Below are positions 44,849-53,050 of a stretch of DNA of 64,000 bases, piece by piece. Origin of the DNA: a bacterium (GTDB taxonomy: Bacteria > SAR324 > XYD2-FULL-50-16); NCBI GenBank assembly GCA_018829445.1, contig JAHJTV010000008.1:62001-126000 (forward strand), given 5' to 3'. The stretch's first letter is position 1. Every line of letters starts with the position of its first letter. Below the pieces are notes generated by a model. The model ran no database searches, had not been told where the DNA came from, and saw nothing but the letters and a program-made list of their open reading frames with translations. Both the position numbers and the translations under genes were made by a program.

Positions 44849-46183
44849 TTAAAATGGTACTTCCAAATTTAAGGTATAAGATTCCGTATAGGGCATTAAT
44901 GCAAACTCAGAGTATACGTCTCCCCGAAAAAGAGTTATTTCCAAATTGGTTTGAATTATTTCCGACCAGGTTTTATGCAGAATCAGCTGATGAATCTGGC
45001 TGCCGTCATTAAGGTTTAATTTGATAACCTGTTCCCATTCCCACAAATTATCAGATTCCCCACTGGTATACCTTAAAAACAGATATTGTTGCCTCAATTC
45101 CCCATCCGCAACCTGTGATAGGGTGTTCTTAAGAAAACCAGAATAGGGATTTCCTAAAGAGGTTGTATAAGGAGCATCAGGATTATCCCAGGAATCTTCC
45201 CTTAATGCTTCCCTGATTCCCTCCTTTATGACTGCCCACTCCTTATCATTATATCCATGGGTATTGGAATATAATTCCATTATTATATTCATTTCTTTCG
45301 CAAAGGTATATTGCCCTCCAACAAGAATCTTTTCATATTTTTCTTCATGAGGATCATCAATGTACTCATACCTCGCCGGCAAATTGAAAGACTCTGTTTG
45401 GATTCCATCTGCCTGTTTTTGTGCTATTTTGCGATCCCTGTGGCTGGATTGCGACCATTCACCATGGAACTCAATAGCGTCTGTCAACAACCCTGTAAAT
45501 GATAAACCAGACGTCCATCCCTGTTGAGATGCCTGATGATAAACAGCCGAAACTTCCCATGGGTCAACTTCAAATGATCCCTTAAAAGCTAACTGGTAAG
45601 GATTATCTATCATTACCTCGTCTCGATCCAAGCGGGCGATGATTACTGTTGAAGTAAGTGAACCCAGCACAAATTCACTTTTTATCATTTCGATACCCTC
45701 GTCCTCCTCGATATCATTTGAGACATCTCTTTTTAATGGGATAATAACATCAGTAGGATTCCAGGCGTACCCGCTTCCCCATTCAACCTTCACCTTGCCC
45801 ATATCAATACCTAAGGTTCTATTTTCATTCTGCCATTGCAGGTATCCTTCAAGATAGAAAAAATCAAAGTTACAGTCCACATCTTCTTGAATTGTCATCA
45901 CCATTGCGCCACGGGAACGAAGGGCCAGATATTCTGTAAGATTCGGATTCCATTCCAGATCAATTGCAGTTGAATGTTTCCTCGTATTAAACTGCAGTAG
46001 TCTGTTTTCCGGATTCAAGGGATGATTGTCTCGAAGAGAATGGAATTCTGATTGAATCGTCCATACCAGAGAAAGAGCCTCAATGCCTAGAGGATACTTT
46101 TCAGCAAACGTTTTCGGTGTTGCAGCGGAAACCACCAGTGCATATATGGAGACCAACGCGACTACAGTCTTTTTTACAAGCAT
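44849..46183 (-). CDS. Predicted outer-membrane beta-barrel protein
   Basis: The 444-residue protein has a signal peptide (KKTVVALVSIYALVVSAATPKTFA) and then alternating hydrophobic/polar beta strands rich in aromatic residues, ending in ...LNLEVPF with a terminal Phe, the sorting signal of outer-membrane barrels. I cannot name the family. It is the last gene of the LolD/FtsX-type operon, 18 bp after the LolA-like gene, and is likely its outer-membrane end point. Confidence 0.75.
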   Translation of the reverse strand: MLVKKTVVALVSIYALVVSAATPKTFAEKYPLGIEALSLVWTIQSEFHSLRDNHPLNPENRLLQFNTRKHSTAIDLEWNPNLTEYLALRSRGAMVMTIQEDVDCNFDFFYLEGYLQWQNENRTLGIDMGKVKVEWGSGYAWNPTDVIIPLKRDVSNDIEEDEGIEMIKSEFVLGSLTSTVIIARLDRDEVMIDNPYQLAFKGSFEVDPWEVSAVYHQASQQGWTSGLSFTGLLTDAIEFHGEWSQSSHRDRKIAQKQADGIQTESFNLPARYEYIDDPHEEKYEKILVGGQYTFAKEMNIIMELYSNTHGYNDKEWAVIKEGIREALREDSWDNPDAPYTTSLGNPYSGFLKNTLSQVADGELRQQYLFLRYTSGESDNLWEWEQVIKLNLNDGSQIHQLILHKTWSEIIQTNLEITLFRGDVYSEFALMPYTESYTLNLEVPF

Positions 46184-46201
46184 AAAAAGCCTAATCTATT
46201 T

Positions 46202-46942
46202 TCACATCCTGTTTAGATTTTCTTTTCGGAAAAGAGCGGGAGGCAGGTCTTCCATTTTGTAGCTGCTGTAGATCATCCAGGTATAGCGACCTTCAAAAAG
46301 GGGATTAACCAGCAAGAGCCGCTCCAGTTTTTCCTGTCCGTCTACAGGGATAAATGATTTATAGTATGCTGTTTTCAGCAGTTTCCCGGAGGCCGCAAAG
46401 TGTTTGCTCATAACAGGTTTTCCTGACTCCTTTGCGACCCAATATTCAATTTTATCGTAAGTAACTTTTTTATCAACTGCAGTCAGGGTAAGATGGTAAC
46501 AAATCGTATCATCAACTACCTGTTCATCAATTAAGGTTGGTTCATAGTCACCACTGAAATGAGTCGATGCCACATCTCCATTGCTGGATTCACCCATCAA
46601 GCGTTGAGCAGGCGAAATTCGGATCGCCTTTCTGGTTTTGGGAATCTGGAGCCAAAGATTCCGTCCTTCAAACAACATGGCCCTCCCTTTAATTCTTTGA
46701 GGAAAAAGAAATTGAACCAATGATTTTTTTGATTTTATCATTACTTTCAAAATATTTTTTTCAGGAGCTTTATCCGGTTGATGACTAATAATTACCAGAT
46801 TAGCTGAAAATGACTGATCCCCAAAGCCACGATATAAATCCGCTTTTATGATAATCTCTTCAGCAGAGGGAGATGCCGATACACTGAAACAGAAAAGCAG
46901 AAACAATATGGACAAAAAAAGTGATATTAGTTTTTGCTGCAT
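46202..46942 (-). CDS. Outer-membrane lipoprotein-sorting (LolA-like) protein
   Basis: The 246-residue exported protein has a signal peptide (LFLSILFLLFCFSVSAS) and a LolA/LolB-like half-barrel: KSKKSLVQFLFPQRIKGRAML, GRNLWLQIPKTRKAIRI and RLMGESSNGDVASTHFSGDY, characteristic of the outer membrane lipoprotein-sorting family found beside MacB/LolC-type permeases. It should carry a lipid or lipoprotein across the periplasm. It is co-transcribed with the permease (45-bp gap). Confidence 0.87.
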   Translation of the reverse strand: MQQKLISLFLSILFLLFCFSVSASPSAEEIIIKADLYRGFGDQSFSANLVIISHQPDKAPEKNILKVMIKSKKSLVQFLFPQRIKGRAMLFEGRNLWLQIPKTRKAIRISPAQRLMGESSNGDVASTHFSGDYEPTLIDEQVVDDTICYHLTLTAVDKKVTYDKIEYWVAKESGKPVMSKHFAASGKLLKTAYYKSFIPVDGQEKLERLLLVNPLFEGRYTWMIYSSYKMEDLPPALFRKENLNRM

Positions 46943-46987
46943 TTTTTCCCTTGTTTATTTATACTTACGTATATTGCTTATAATATT

Positions 46988-48217
46988 TTAAATATATCGA
47001 ATCGCATCTACTATCTTTAATCTTGACGCCTTTATCGATGGATACAAGCTTGATACCACTGATGCCAGGATTCCCAAGGCCAATGACTCCCATAATAGAT
47101 AAGGAACCACCATAATCCTGATAGGAAATCCCGATGTACCCCCAGGTGGTGGTGGCATCATCAGGTTTCCTGCCGTGATGCCTTTCGCTGTGATAACACC
47201 GGCTAATATCCCGATAAGTCCACCCATGATTCCCAAGTAAGCAGCTTCTGTGAGAAACAGGGCCAGAATCTCTCTTCGTGTATTCCCCAAAGCCCTGATG
47301 GTGCCAATTTCCGAGGTCCTTTCCATCACTGCCATCATCATCGTATTGGCTATTCCCAGTATGACAATGACCACAACAATGATCTTAATAAAGCCAAATA
47401 CGCTATTAAACATGCGAACAACTTTGTGATAGTACCCAGCCAAATCACTCCAGGTTTTGATTTCCACATCCAGCTTCTGCTCATTGAAGAGTTTTAATAG
47501 ACTGCTCTTTATTTTCTCAGTCTGTTTTGTATCGCTTAAAAGAACGACAACTCTTGTATAACTATCCGTAACCATAAGGTTCTGAACATGTGGTAAGTTT
47601 GCCCTGATGACTCGATCATCCATCTCTTTTATTCCAGTACTGATAATACCAGTCACTTTAATATCCACAGCATTCATGGCCCCATCTGCCGTTGACGACA
47701 ACAGGGTAAGCCAATCCCCAACTTTAATATTAAGCGCCCTTGCCAACCCTGTCCCAATCAAGGCATTTTCCATATCTTCCGGGAATAAATCATCTCCATC
47801 GACAATTTGGACAGATGAGTTCATGAGTGCCTCTTTATCTGCATCCATGCCCACACCAAATACCCCCGCAGATATCTTTCCATTGCTCAGCAATCCGGAG
47901 AAGTTTAAACGGCTGGTGACGATCTCTACCCCCGGATGCTGCTTCACAATATGAGTAATCTGCTCCACTGATGCGGCAGATAACAGGTAATTTCCCGGTT
48001 CCAGAGTTCCATAATCAGTAAACCCCTTTTTGTAAATTTGAAGGTGACCTAATTGAGACCTGATCATACTTTCTCTTAATCCATCATACATCGACTCAAC
48101 AAACCCACCGAAAACAATTAAACTCAAGCTTCCAAAGACAATCGCCAATACTGTAATCAATGTCCGTCTCCTGTTTCGCAAAACATTCAGAAAAGCGATT
48201 CTTAAAAATAATGTCAT
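46988..48217 (-). CDS. FtsX/MacB/LolC-type ABC permease
   Basis: The 409-residue protein has one N-terminal helix (LRNRRRTLITVLAIVFGSLSLIVFGG), a large periplasmic domain and three C-terminal helices with the FtsX motif MMAVMERTSEIGTIRALGNTRREI. This is the mechanotransmission-type permease of MacB/LolCDE systems; it partners with the ATPase encoded two genes upstream. A TPR gene separates the two. Confidence 0.88.
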   Translation of the reverse strand: MTLFLRIAFLNVLRNRRRTLITVLAIVFGSLSLIVFGGFVESMYDGLRESMIRSQLGHLQIYKKGFTDYGTLEPGNYLLSAASVEQITHIVKQHPGVEIVTSRLNFSGLLSNGKISAGVFGVGMDADKEALMNSSVQIVDGDDLFPEDMENALIGTGLARALNIKVGDWLTLLSSTADGAMNAVDIKVTGIISTGIKEMDDRVIRANLPHVQNLMVTDSYTRVVVLLSDTKQTEKIKSSLLKLFNEQKLDVEIKTWSDLAGYYHKVVRMFNSVFGFIKIIVVVIVILGIANTMMMAVMERTSEIGTIRALGNTRREILALFLTEAAYLGIMGGLIGILAGVITAKGITAGNLMMPPPPGGTSGFPIRIMVVPYLLWESLALGILASVVSSLYPSIKASRLKIVDAIRYI

Positions 48218-48234
48218 GTAACCCCCACTAAATA

Positions 48235-48909
48235 TTAAAGTTTTTCATTTGCCTGAGTTGACCAATAAGGAGCATTCATAGATTTTGCCTCTTTCCAACA
48301 GGCTTTAGCCTGTGAAGATTCTTGCAGTAATTCATGAGCCCGTCCCAGGTTAAACAGTACCATGGCTTTAAATGACGGCCCCTTTCTATCTCCAACCAGT
48401 TCCAGCAGGTGTTGAAAATCCTTTTTTGCATAATGGGTTCGTTTGAGAAAAAGCGGGACGCTCATGGAGTTATTCCCCCGTTGAAGTAAAGCTCCTATAT
48501 TATCAGGATCTTGTTTTATGGCTCTATCCATCTTTCTGAATCCTTTTTTTGTAAAATGTAACTGACGGGCAGTTTCTGTTTCATACCGGGCCATCATCGT
48601 CAAAAGGCTTCCATGAACGGCCATAAGTTCATAATCTTTCGGATATATGCTGACGGCCTCCTGAACTATCTTCTCCGCCTTTACTGCGGTGGTTTTCTCT
48701 TGGTCATCAAATCCTGCAATAACTGAATAGATCATGGCTAATTCCTTTAGCTTTAGCGGATCATGTTCTTCTTTCAGTTCCATCTCCAGAACTGATGCCC
48801 GTTTTTTTCTTAGGGCGGCTGAGTCGGGTATCTTTGTTTGAGCTGAAAGAAAACTGGTCAGATATCCGAAAACAAGAAAAATTAAGAAAATCGATTTTAA
48901 CAATTTCAT
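48235..48909 (-). CDS. Exported TPR-like protein
   Basis: The 224-residue protein has a signal peptide (KSIFLIFLVFGYLTSFLSA) and helical repeats of TPR type (SIYPKDYELMAVHGSLLTMM; AIKQDPDNIGALLQRGNN; AMVLFNLGRAHELLQESSQA). It is probably a periplasmic scaffold for the transporter encoded on both sides. It lies 17 bp before the permease gene. Confidence 0.75.
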   Translation of the reverse strand: MKLLKSIFLIFLVFGYLTSFLSAQTKIPDSAALRKKRASVLEMELKEEHDPLKLKELAMIYSVIAGFDDQEKTTAVKAEKIVQEAVSIYPKDYELMAVHGSLLTMMARYETETARQLHFTKKGFRKMDRAIKQDPDNIGALLQRGNNSMSVPLFLKRTHYAKKDFQHLLELVGDRKGPSFKAMVLFNLGRAHELLQESSQAKACWKEAKSMNAPYWSTQANEKL

Positions 48910-48975
48910 AGGGTTCTCCGTTTATTTTTTAAATCAAACAATCCGAATTCTTAAACCAAATGAAGCAGATGGAAC

Positions 48976-49650
48976 TTATGCAGCTGATTTGTAAATTTCT
49001 CCATCTTGCAGCTCTACCACCCTGGATGCTTTCGACATAACATAGTCGTGATGGGTAACAACAATAAAAGTCAGGTTCTGTTCCCGGTTTAATTCCAGCA
49101 TTAATTCCATAATCTGCCGGGATGTTTTGGAATCCAGATTCGCTGTTGGCTCATCTGCCAGAATAATATCCGGTTGGGTGACAATCCCTCTGGCAATGGC
49201 GACGCGTTGAATTTGCCCTCCCGAAAGCTCGTTGGGTCTATGTTTCATAAATTCCTTTAGCCCAACTTTTTCCAAAGAATCCCGGGCTTTTTCTCGATAG
49301 TCTTTCCTCCCCTGGAGCCGTAACGGGTATTCAACATTCTCCAACGCATTTAAAACCGGAATTAGGTTAAAGGACTGAAAAATAAATCCGATATGCTTTC
49401 TTCTCATGTTTGATAGTTGATAGTCATTGAAGTCATTAATATTGCTACCTGCCAGTGTAACCTCTCCTGAATCCGGCAGATCCATACCTCCAATTATGTT
49501 CAAAGTAGTACTTTTCCCACTGCCGCTTTGTCCCTTCAATATTAGAAACTCCCCCTGTTGCACTTCGAGATCGATCCCTTTTAAGGCAGATACTTTCAGT
49601 TTCCCAAGCTGATAATATTTAACAACATTTCTTAATTCTACGACATTCAT
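48976..49650 (-). CDS. LolD/MacB-type ABC ATPase
   Basis: The protein has 224 residues from the ATG at 49650, which has AGGAGA just upstream; a TTG 15 bp earlier is unlikely. Walker A is GQSGSGKSTTLN, signature LSGGQIQR, Walker B IILADEPTANLDS, H-loop VVTHH. These match the LolD/MacB subfamily, which drives extraction of lipoproteins or export of substrates from the inner membrane with an FtsX-type permease. Confidence 0.92.
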   Translation of the reverse strand: MNVVELRNVVKYYQLGKLKVSALKGIDLEVQQGEFLILKGQSGSGKSTTLNIIGGMDLPDSGEVTLAGSNINDFNDYQLSNMRRKHIGFIFQSFNLIPVLNALENVEYPLRLQGRKDYREKARDSLEKVGLKEFMKHRPNELSGGQIQRVAIARGIVTQPDIILADEPTANLDSKTSRQIMELMLELNREQNLTFIVVTHHDYVMSKASRVVELQDGEIYKSAA

Positions 49651-49687
49651 GTCTTCTCCTTTCAACAGTGACCGTTTCGCTACTGAT

Positions 49688-50497
49688 TTATTGTTTTGCT
49701 GGTTTTAGTGATTCTGATAAAATATTATAATCAAGTGATTTTTTCATCTTTTCTTCCCTCTCTGCTTCAACATCAGTTTGATCCGCGGCAATTGAATAGG
49801 CTTTAGACAGGATACTGTAAAACTCGTATTTTACTGAATCCGGGAACAGGGCCGAATTTAATGAGATTTGATTTGAAAACCAATTCTCATCTTCGAAAAT
49901 CCTGTGAAAATTTCCTCTCCTATTACGAAATCCAACCAGCGTATTCAAGCGATACAACCGAATCTTAAAATTATCCGGCTCAAGCTCGATTGCTTTATTC
50001 AATCCTGCCACAGCATTTTGCATGCGATTTAGCTTCATAAATCCCCAGGTGAAATCCCACATAGCCCCGGATAGTTTCCCCTCATTCGCACTGTAAACAA
50101 CCAGTGCTTCACCGTTTTCTGATTCTTGTTCAATTGCTTGAGATAGCAACTCTTCAGCTTTTTCAAGGTCGTTATGCTTAAAGTACAGTTCCCCCAGCTC
50201 AACCTTTGTGTCTACTTCATCGGGATATTTATTGATCTCACCTGAAAGATCGCTGATCATATTGATTTCTGCTGGATGATAAGGCTTCACAGGATAATCA
50301 TGAGGATAAGCTCCCATTATCCAAGCCACCACATTTCCGATTATATAAGTACTGAGCAATACTAATAAGGCGCTGGATACAGTTGAGTTGTTAATTTGGG
50401 CATTTTGCCAGGATATTGAATCGGCCTTCACTTGTGATGACTGGATTGTGAAAAACAGAACAAATAAAAAAAACAAAGATCTGGCTTGAGATTTCAT
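49688..50497 (-). CDS. Exported TPR protein
   Basis: The ATG at 50497 has GGAGAGG upstream and starts a signal sequence (LFFLFVLFFTIQSSQVKA). The 269-residue product has a second hydrophobic segment (SALLVLLSTYIIGNVVAWIMG) and TPR motifs (VELGELYFKHNDLEKAEELL; AGLNKAIELEPDNFKIRLYR). It is the first gene of the six-gene operon and lies downstream of the CGTG array at 50637-50743. Confidence 0.77.
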   Translation of the reverse strand: MKSQARSLFFLFVLFFTIQSSQVKADSISWQNAQINNSTVSSALLVLLSTYIIGNVVAWIMGAYPHDYPVKPYHPAEINMISDLSGEINKYPDEVDTKVELGELYFKHNDLEKAEELLSQAIEQESENGEALVVYSANEGKLSGAMWDFTWGFMKLNRMQNAVAGLNKAIELEPDNFKIRLYRLNTLVGFRNRRGNFHRIFEDENWFSNQISLNSALFPDSVKYEFYSILSKAYSIAADQTDVEAEREEKMKKSLDYNILSESLKPAKQ

Positions 50498-50636
50498 ATT
50501 CCTCTCCATTCTAAAATTGACAAACTAGAGCCATTCAAACCGAATGGTTGCTAACTCGAAAGTTTGCTTTCATTTTCGATTAAAGACTTTCAAGTTAAAA
50601 TTATAAGACTGTAAAAGGGTTTTTCAGTTATTTTTT

Positions 50637-50743
50637 CGTGGGAAGATCTGTTTTCAGCGTCAACAAAGATATTTTACGTGAAATAGTATTCTGCCTCGTG
50701 AATTGAAAACTGGTTGTCACGTGGGTTTATGGATTACTTCGCG
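50637..50743 (-). promoter_or_regulatory. Phased CGTG array, candidate LytTR binding region
   Basis: The gap 50510-50934 has no gene. CGTG-like motifs start at 50637, 50658 (CGTC), 50677, 50697, 50720 and 50740 (CGCG). The intervals of 21, 19, 20, 23 and 20 bp are about two helical turns. LytTR-domain proteins are known to bind direct repeats about 21 bp apart, and a LytTR gene lies on the other side of this gap. Confidence 0.5.
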
Positions 50744-50934
50744 GGTATGGTTTTTGTTTTGAATACTGAAGAGGCTATCTGACGGGATTGTTAAGTATTT
50801 TTCTATTTATTAATAGTCGACGTTTCAAAGTTTGAAGGAACTCATCTCGCATTAAAAATCGGAAATATAAAATATAATAATTATGGGAAAAACTGATAAT
50901 CTGAGACAGGTTCTTTTTGATAAGTTCAAAAATG

Positions 50935-51780
50935 TTAGCAGACGACAGGAACAAGCTTGTCCAAAAGGTGTTTTTGAGAGGCACTCAGGGAGAATGGAAT
51001 ATCCGGATCTCCTTTCATAGTAATTAAATACTTACCATTGCTTTTTTCCACTTTTTCAACCATATCAGGATTTGCCAATACGGATCGATTGATTCTGACA
51101 AGTCGAGTTGGATACTGGTCTTCAAATGATTTAAGTTTGCTGTATACAGTCCATTGTTTACATTCTTCATTATTGAAATAGATAACCGTACAATAGTGGT
51201 CTTCAACTTTGATATGGGAAACCAATCTTAAATCGACTTTTTCGATTCGTTCGTCAATTGTCAGGGAGAGAAACTCTTCAACCTCTTTATGAAGCAAGGA
51301 TGGATCTGCTGAACTTTCAGAACTGCCTGGGGCTTGCGCTTCCGGTTGTTTTAATTCGTTAATTGCTTTATAAAATTTAAACTGGAAAAGAAAAACGTGA
51401 ACAACAATGCAGATGGCGATTACCTGAATTAACATCACTAATACTGCTTCAGGTGAAAGACTGTATCCTTCATTGAGAAAAAAAACAAAAACAAAGGTTA
51501 ATAGAATCCCCGGTACTGTAGGTTTCCAGATTTTTTTTATGGTTACCAAACTTTCCCGATTTTCCTGTCTGAAAAAACTAAGAAAAAATAACCAGGATAT
51601 TTGGTGAGCAACAGCACCGGCATTAACGTTAACAATCCAAAATCCCAGATTATAGAGGAAGTCTCTGTTGCTTCCCTTATCAAACGTAACAATCCCGACA
51701 ATCACACCAATAATAGTACAGAAAAATTCTGGAGCTAAAATTTGTATTATTATCCTTCGAGTTTTACTTGACTTTATCAT
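50935..51780 (-). CDS. Membrane-anchored LytTR-domain transcription factor
   Basis: The 281-residue protein has four hydrophobic helices (about residues 10-150), a linker rich in Ser/Pro/Ala, and a C-terminal LytTR DNA-binding domain (VSHIKVEDHYCTVIYF; KLKSFEDQYPTRLVRINRSVLANPDMVEKVE). There is no receiver, so the membrane part is the likely sensor. It lies immediately upstream of the LolD/FtsX-type operon on the same strand and is the obvious candidate regulator. Confidence 0.88.
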   Translation of the reverse strand: MIKSSKTRRIIIQILAPEFFCTIIGVIVGIVTFDKGSNRDFLYNLGFWIVNVNAGAVAHQISWLFFLSFFRQENRESLVTIKKIWKPTVPGILLTFVFVFFLNEGYSLSPEAVLVMLIQVIAICIVVHVFLFQFKFYKAINELKQPEAQAPGSSESSADPSLLHKEVEEFLSLTIDERIEKVDLRLVSHIKVEDHYCTVIYFNNEECKQWTVYSKLKSFEDQYPTRLVRINRSVLANPDMVEKVEKSNGKYLITMKGDPDIPFSLSASQKHLLDKLVPVVC

Positions 51781-52190
51781 TATAACTCTTGAATTTCCGT
51801 TGTTTTATCTATTTCTACAGAGAACATCCAATATTGACAAGTGTTGGATGAATAGAGACTTTCTCTGGTGATAAGAGTCTTTATTCATTCTAAATCCCAG
51901 GAAGATCTTTTTCTGCTTGAAAAAATCAATTTTTTAAATACAACTCTGCTATTATTCAGGCAAGAAACATTTGGCAAATGAGATCCATAGTTTATCTCAA
52001 TCCTGCTTCAAGAATACACCTGAAGATTCATCACAAATTTTTAAGGATTGATGTAACGTCAGCAAAAATTATGAAGAATTCAGAGAGTTCACTCAGTTCC
52101 GTAAAGGGAATTATTTGACAGGATTGTGGGAATGGTGGAGCATGAGAGCAAATTCCCATTAAAAACCATAAATCATTTCAAGTAAGTCCT
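51781..52190. other. Intergenic region between divergent genes
   Basis: No ORF or RNA is recognised. CATCCAA (near 51827) and TTGGATG (near 51844) form a 7-bp inverted repeat about 50 bp upstream of the LytTR gene, with TTGACA between them. The remainder shows nothing clear. Confidence 0.4.
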
Positions 52191-52982
52191 GTGCCGATTA
52201 TTACTATTTCCAGAGGCAGCTACAGCCGAGGTAAGGAAGTTGCCGAAAAAGTAGCCAAGAAATTGGGATTTGATTGCCTTTCCAGGGATATTGTCCTGGA
52301 AACTGCCATTAAATATAATATCCCCGAGATAAAACTGATTCGCTCTCTGCATGACGCCCCGTCAATTCTAGACCGTTTGATGGGAGGAAAAGAGAAGTAT
52401 ATTTCCGACTTTCGCGCCGTATTGCTTGAACACCTGAAAAAAGACAATGTTGTCTACCACGGACTTGCCGGTCAATTTTTTCTGAAAGGTATTCCCCATG
52501 TTCTGAAAATCCGAATTCTGGGAGACTTTGAAAGACGTGTCCAGGAAGAGATGAAGCGGGAAGGACTTACTGAAAAAGTAGCACGATATCTATTGGCGAA
52601 AGATGATGAGGAACGACGTCAATGGAGCATTCATCTCTACGGTGTTGATACCTGGGATCCTAATCTTTATGATATGGTGCTCAAGATTGATATAATCTCG
52701 GTCGATTGCGCTGTGGAGTTTATCTGCAATGCCGCTTCACGAAAGATATTTATAGCAACGGAAGAATCCCGGAGTAAACTAAATGATTTGTCACTGGCGG
52801 CCAAAGTTCAGGCAGAGATTCCTGACGGTCATGTAAAACAGGTTACGGTCACAAAGGGAGCAGTAACTGTTTTTTTAAAACCCGGCATCAAAAAGAAACC
52901 GGCGTTGATTGAGAAAATGAATGAATCAATTTCAAGGATCGATGGTGTTAGTGGGATTCAAATCGAAACATCAACAGACTAA
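52191..52982 (+). CDS. Cytidylate-kinase-like protein with C-terminal BON-like domain
   Basis: The 263-residue protein starts PIITISRGSYSRGKEVAEKVA, the P-loop variant of the cytidylate kinase-like family, with LGFDCLSRDIV and VVYHGLAGQFFL following. Residues from about 195 (LSLAAKVQAEIPDGHVKQVT, then KGAVTVFLKPG and RIDGVSGIQIE) look like a BON-type alpha-beta module. The start is GTG. It lies 68 bp upstream of a SulP transporter gene and may regulate it; nucleotide kinase activity is not assured. Confidence 0.78.
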   Translation: MPIITISRGSYSRGKEVAEKVAKKLGFDCLSRDIVLETAIKYNIPEIKLIRSLHDAPSILDRLMGGKEKYISDFRAVLLEHLKKDNVVYHGLAGQFFLKGIPHVLKIRILGDFERRVQEEMKREGLTEKVARYLLAKDDEERRQWSIHLYGVDTWDPNLYDMVLKIDIISVDCAVEFICNAASRKIFIATEESRSKLNDLSLAAKVQAEIPDGHVKQVTVTKGAVTVFLKPGIKKKPALIEKMNESISRIDGVSGIQIETSTD

Positions 52983-53050
52983 TACCATGTTGACAAAAAA
53001 ACGAATATCTCATTGGTTTAGGGACGATTTATCCCGGGTTTCGGTGTGAC

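Noticed and set aside
50775..50984. 69-codon minus-strand ORF overlapping the end of the LytTR gene
   Set aside because: It overlaps a certain gene in another frame, has no ribosome site and shows no family features.
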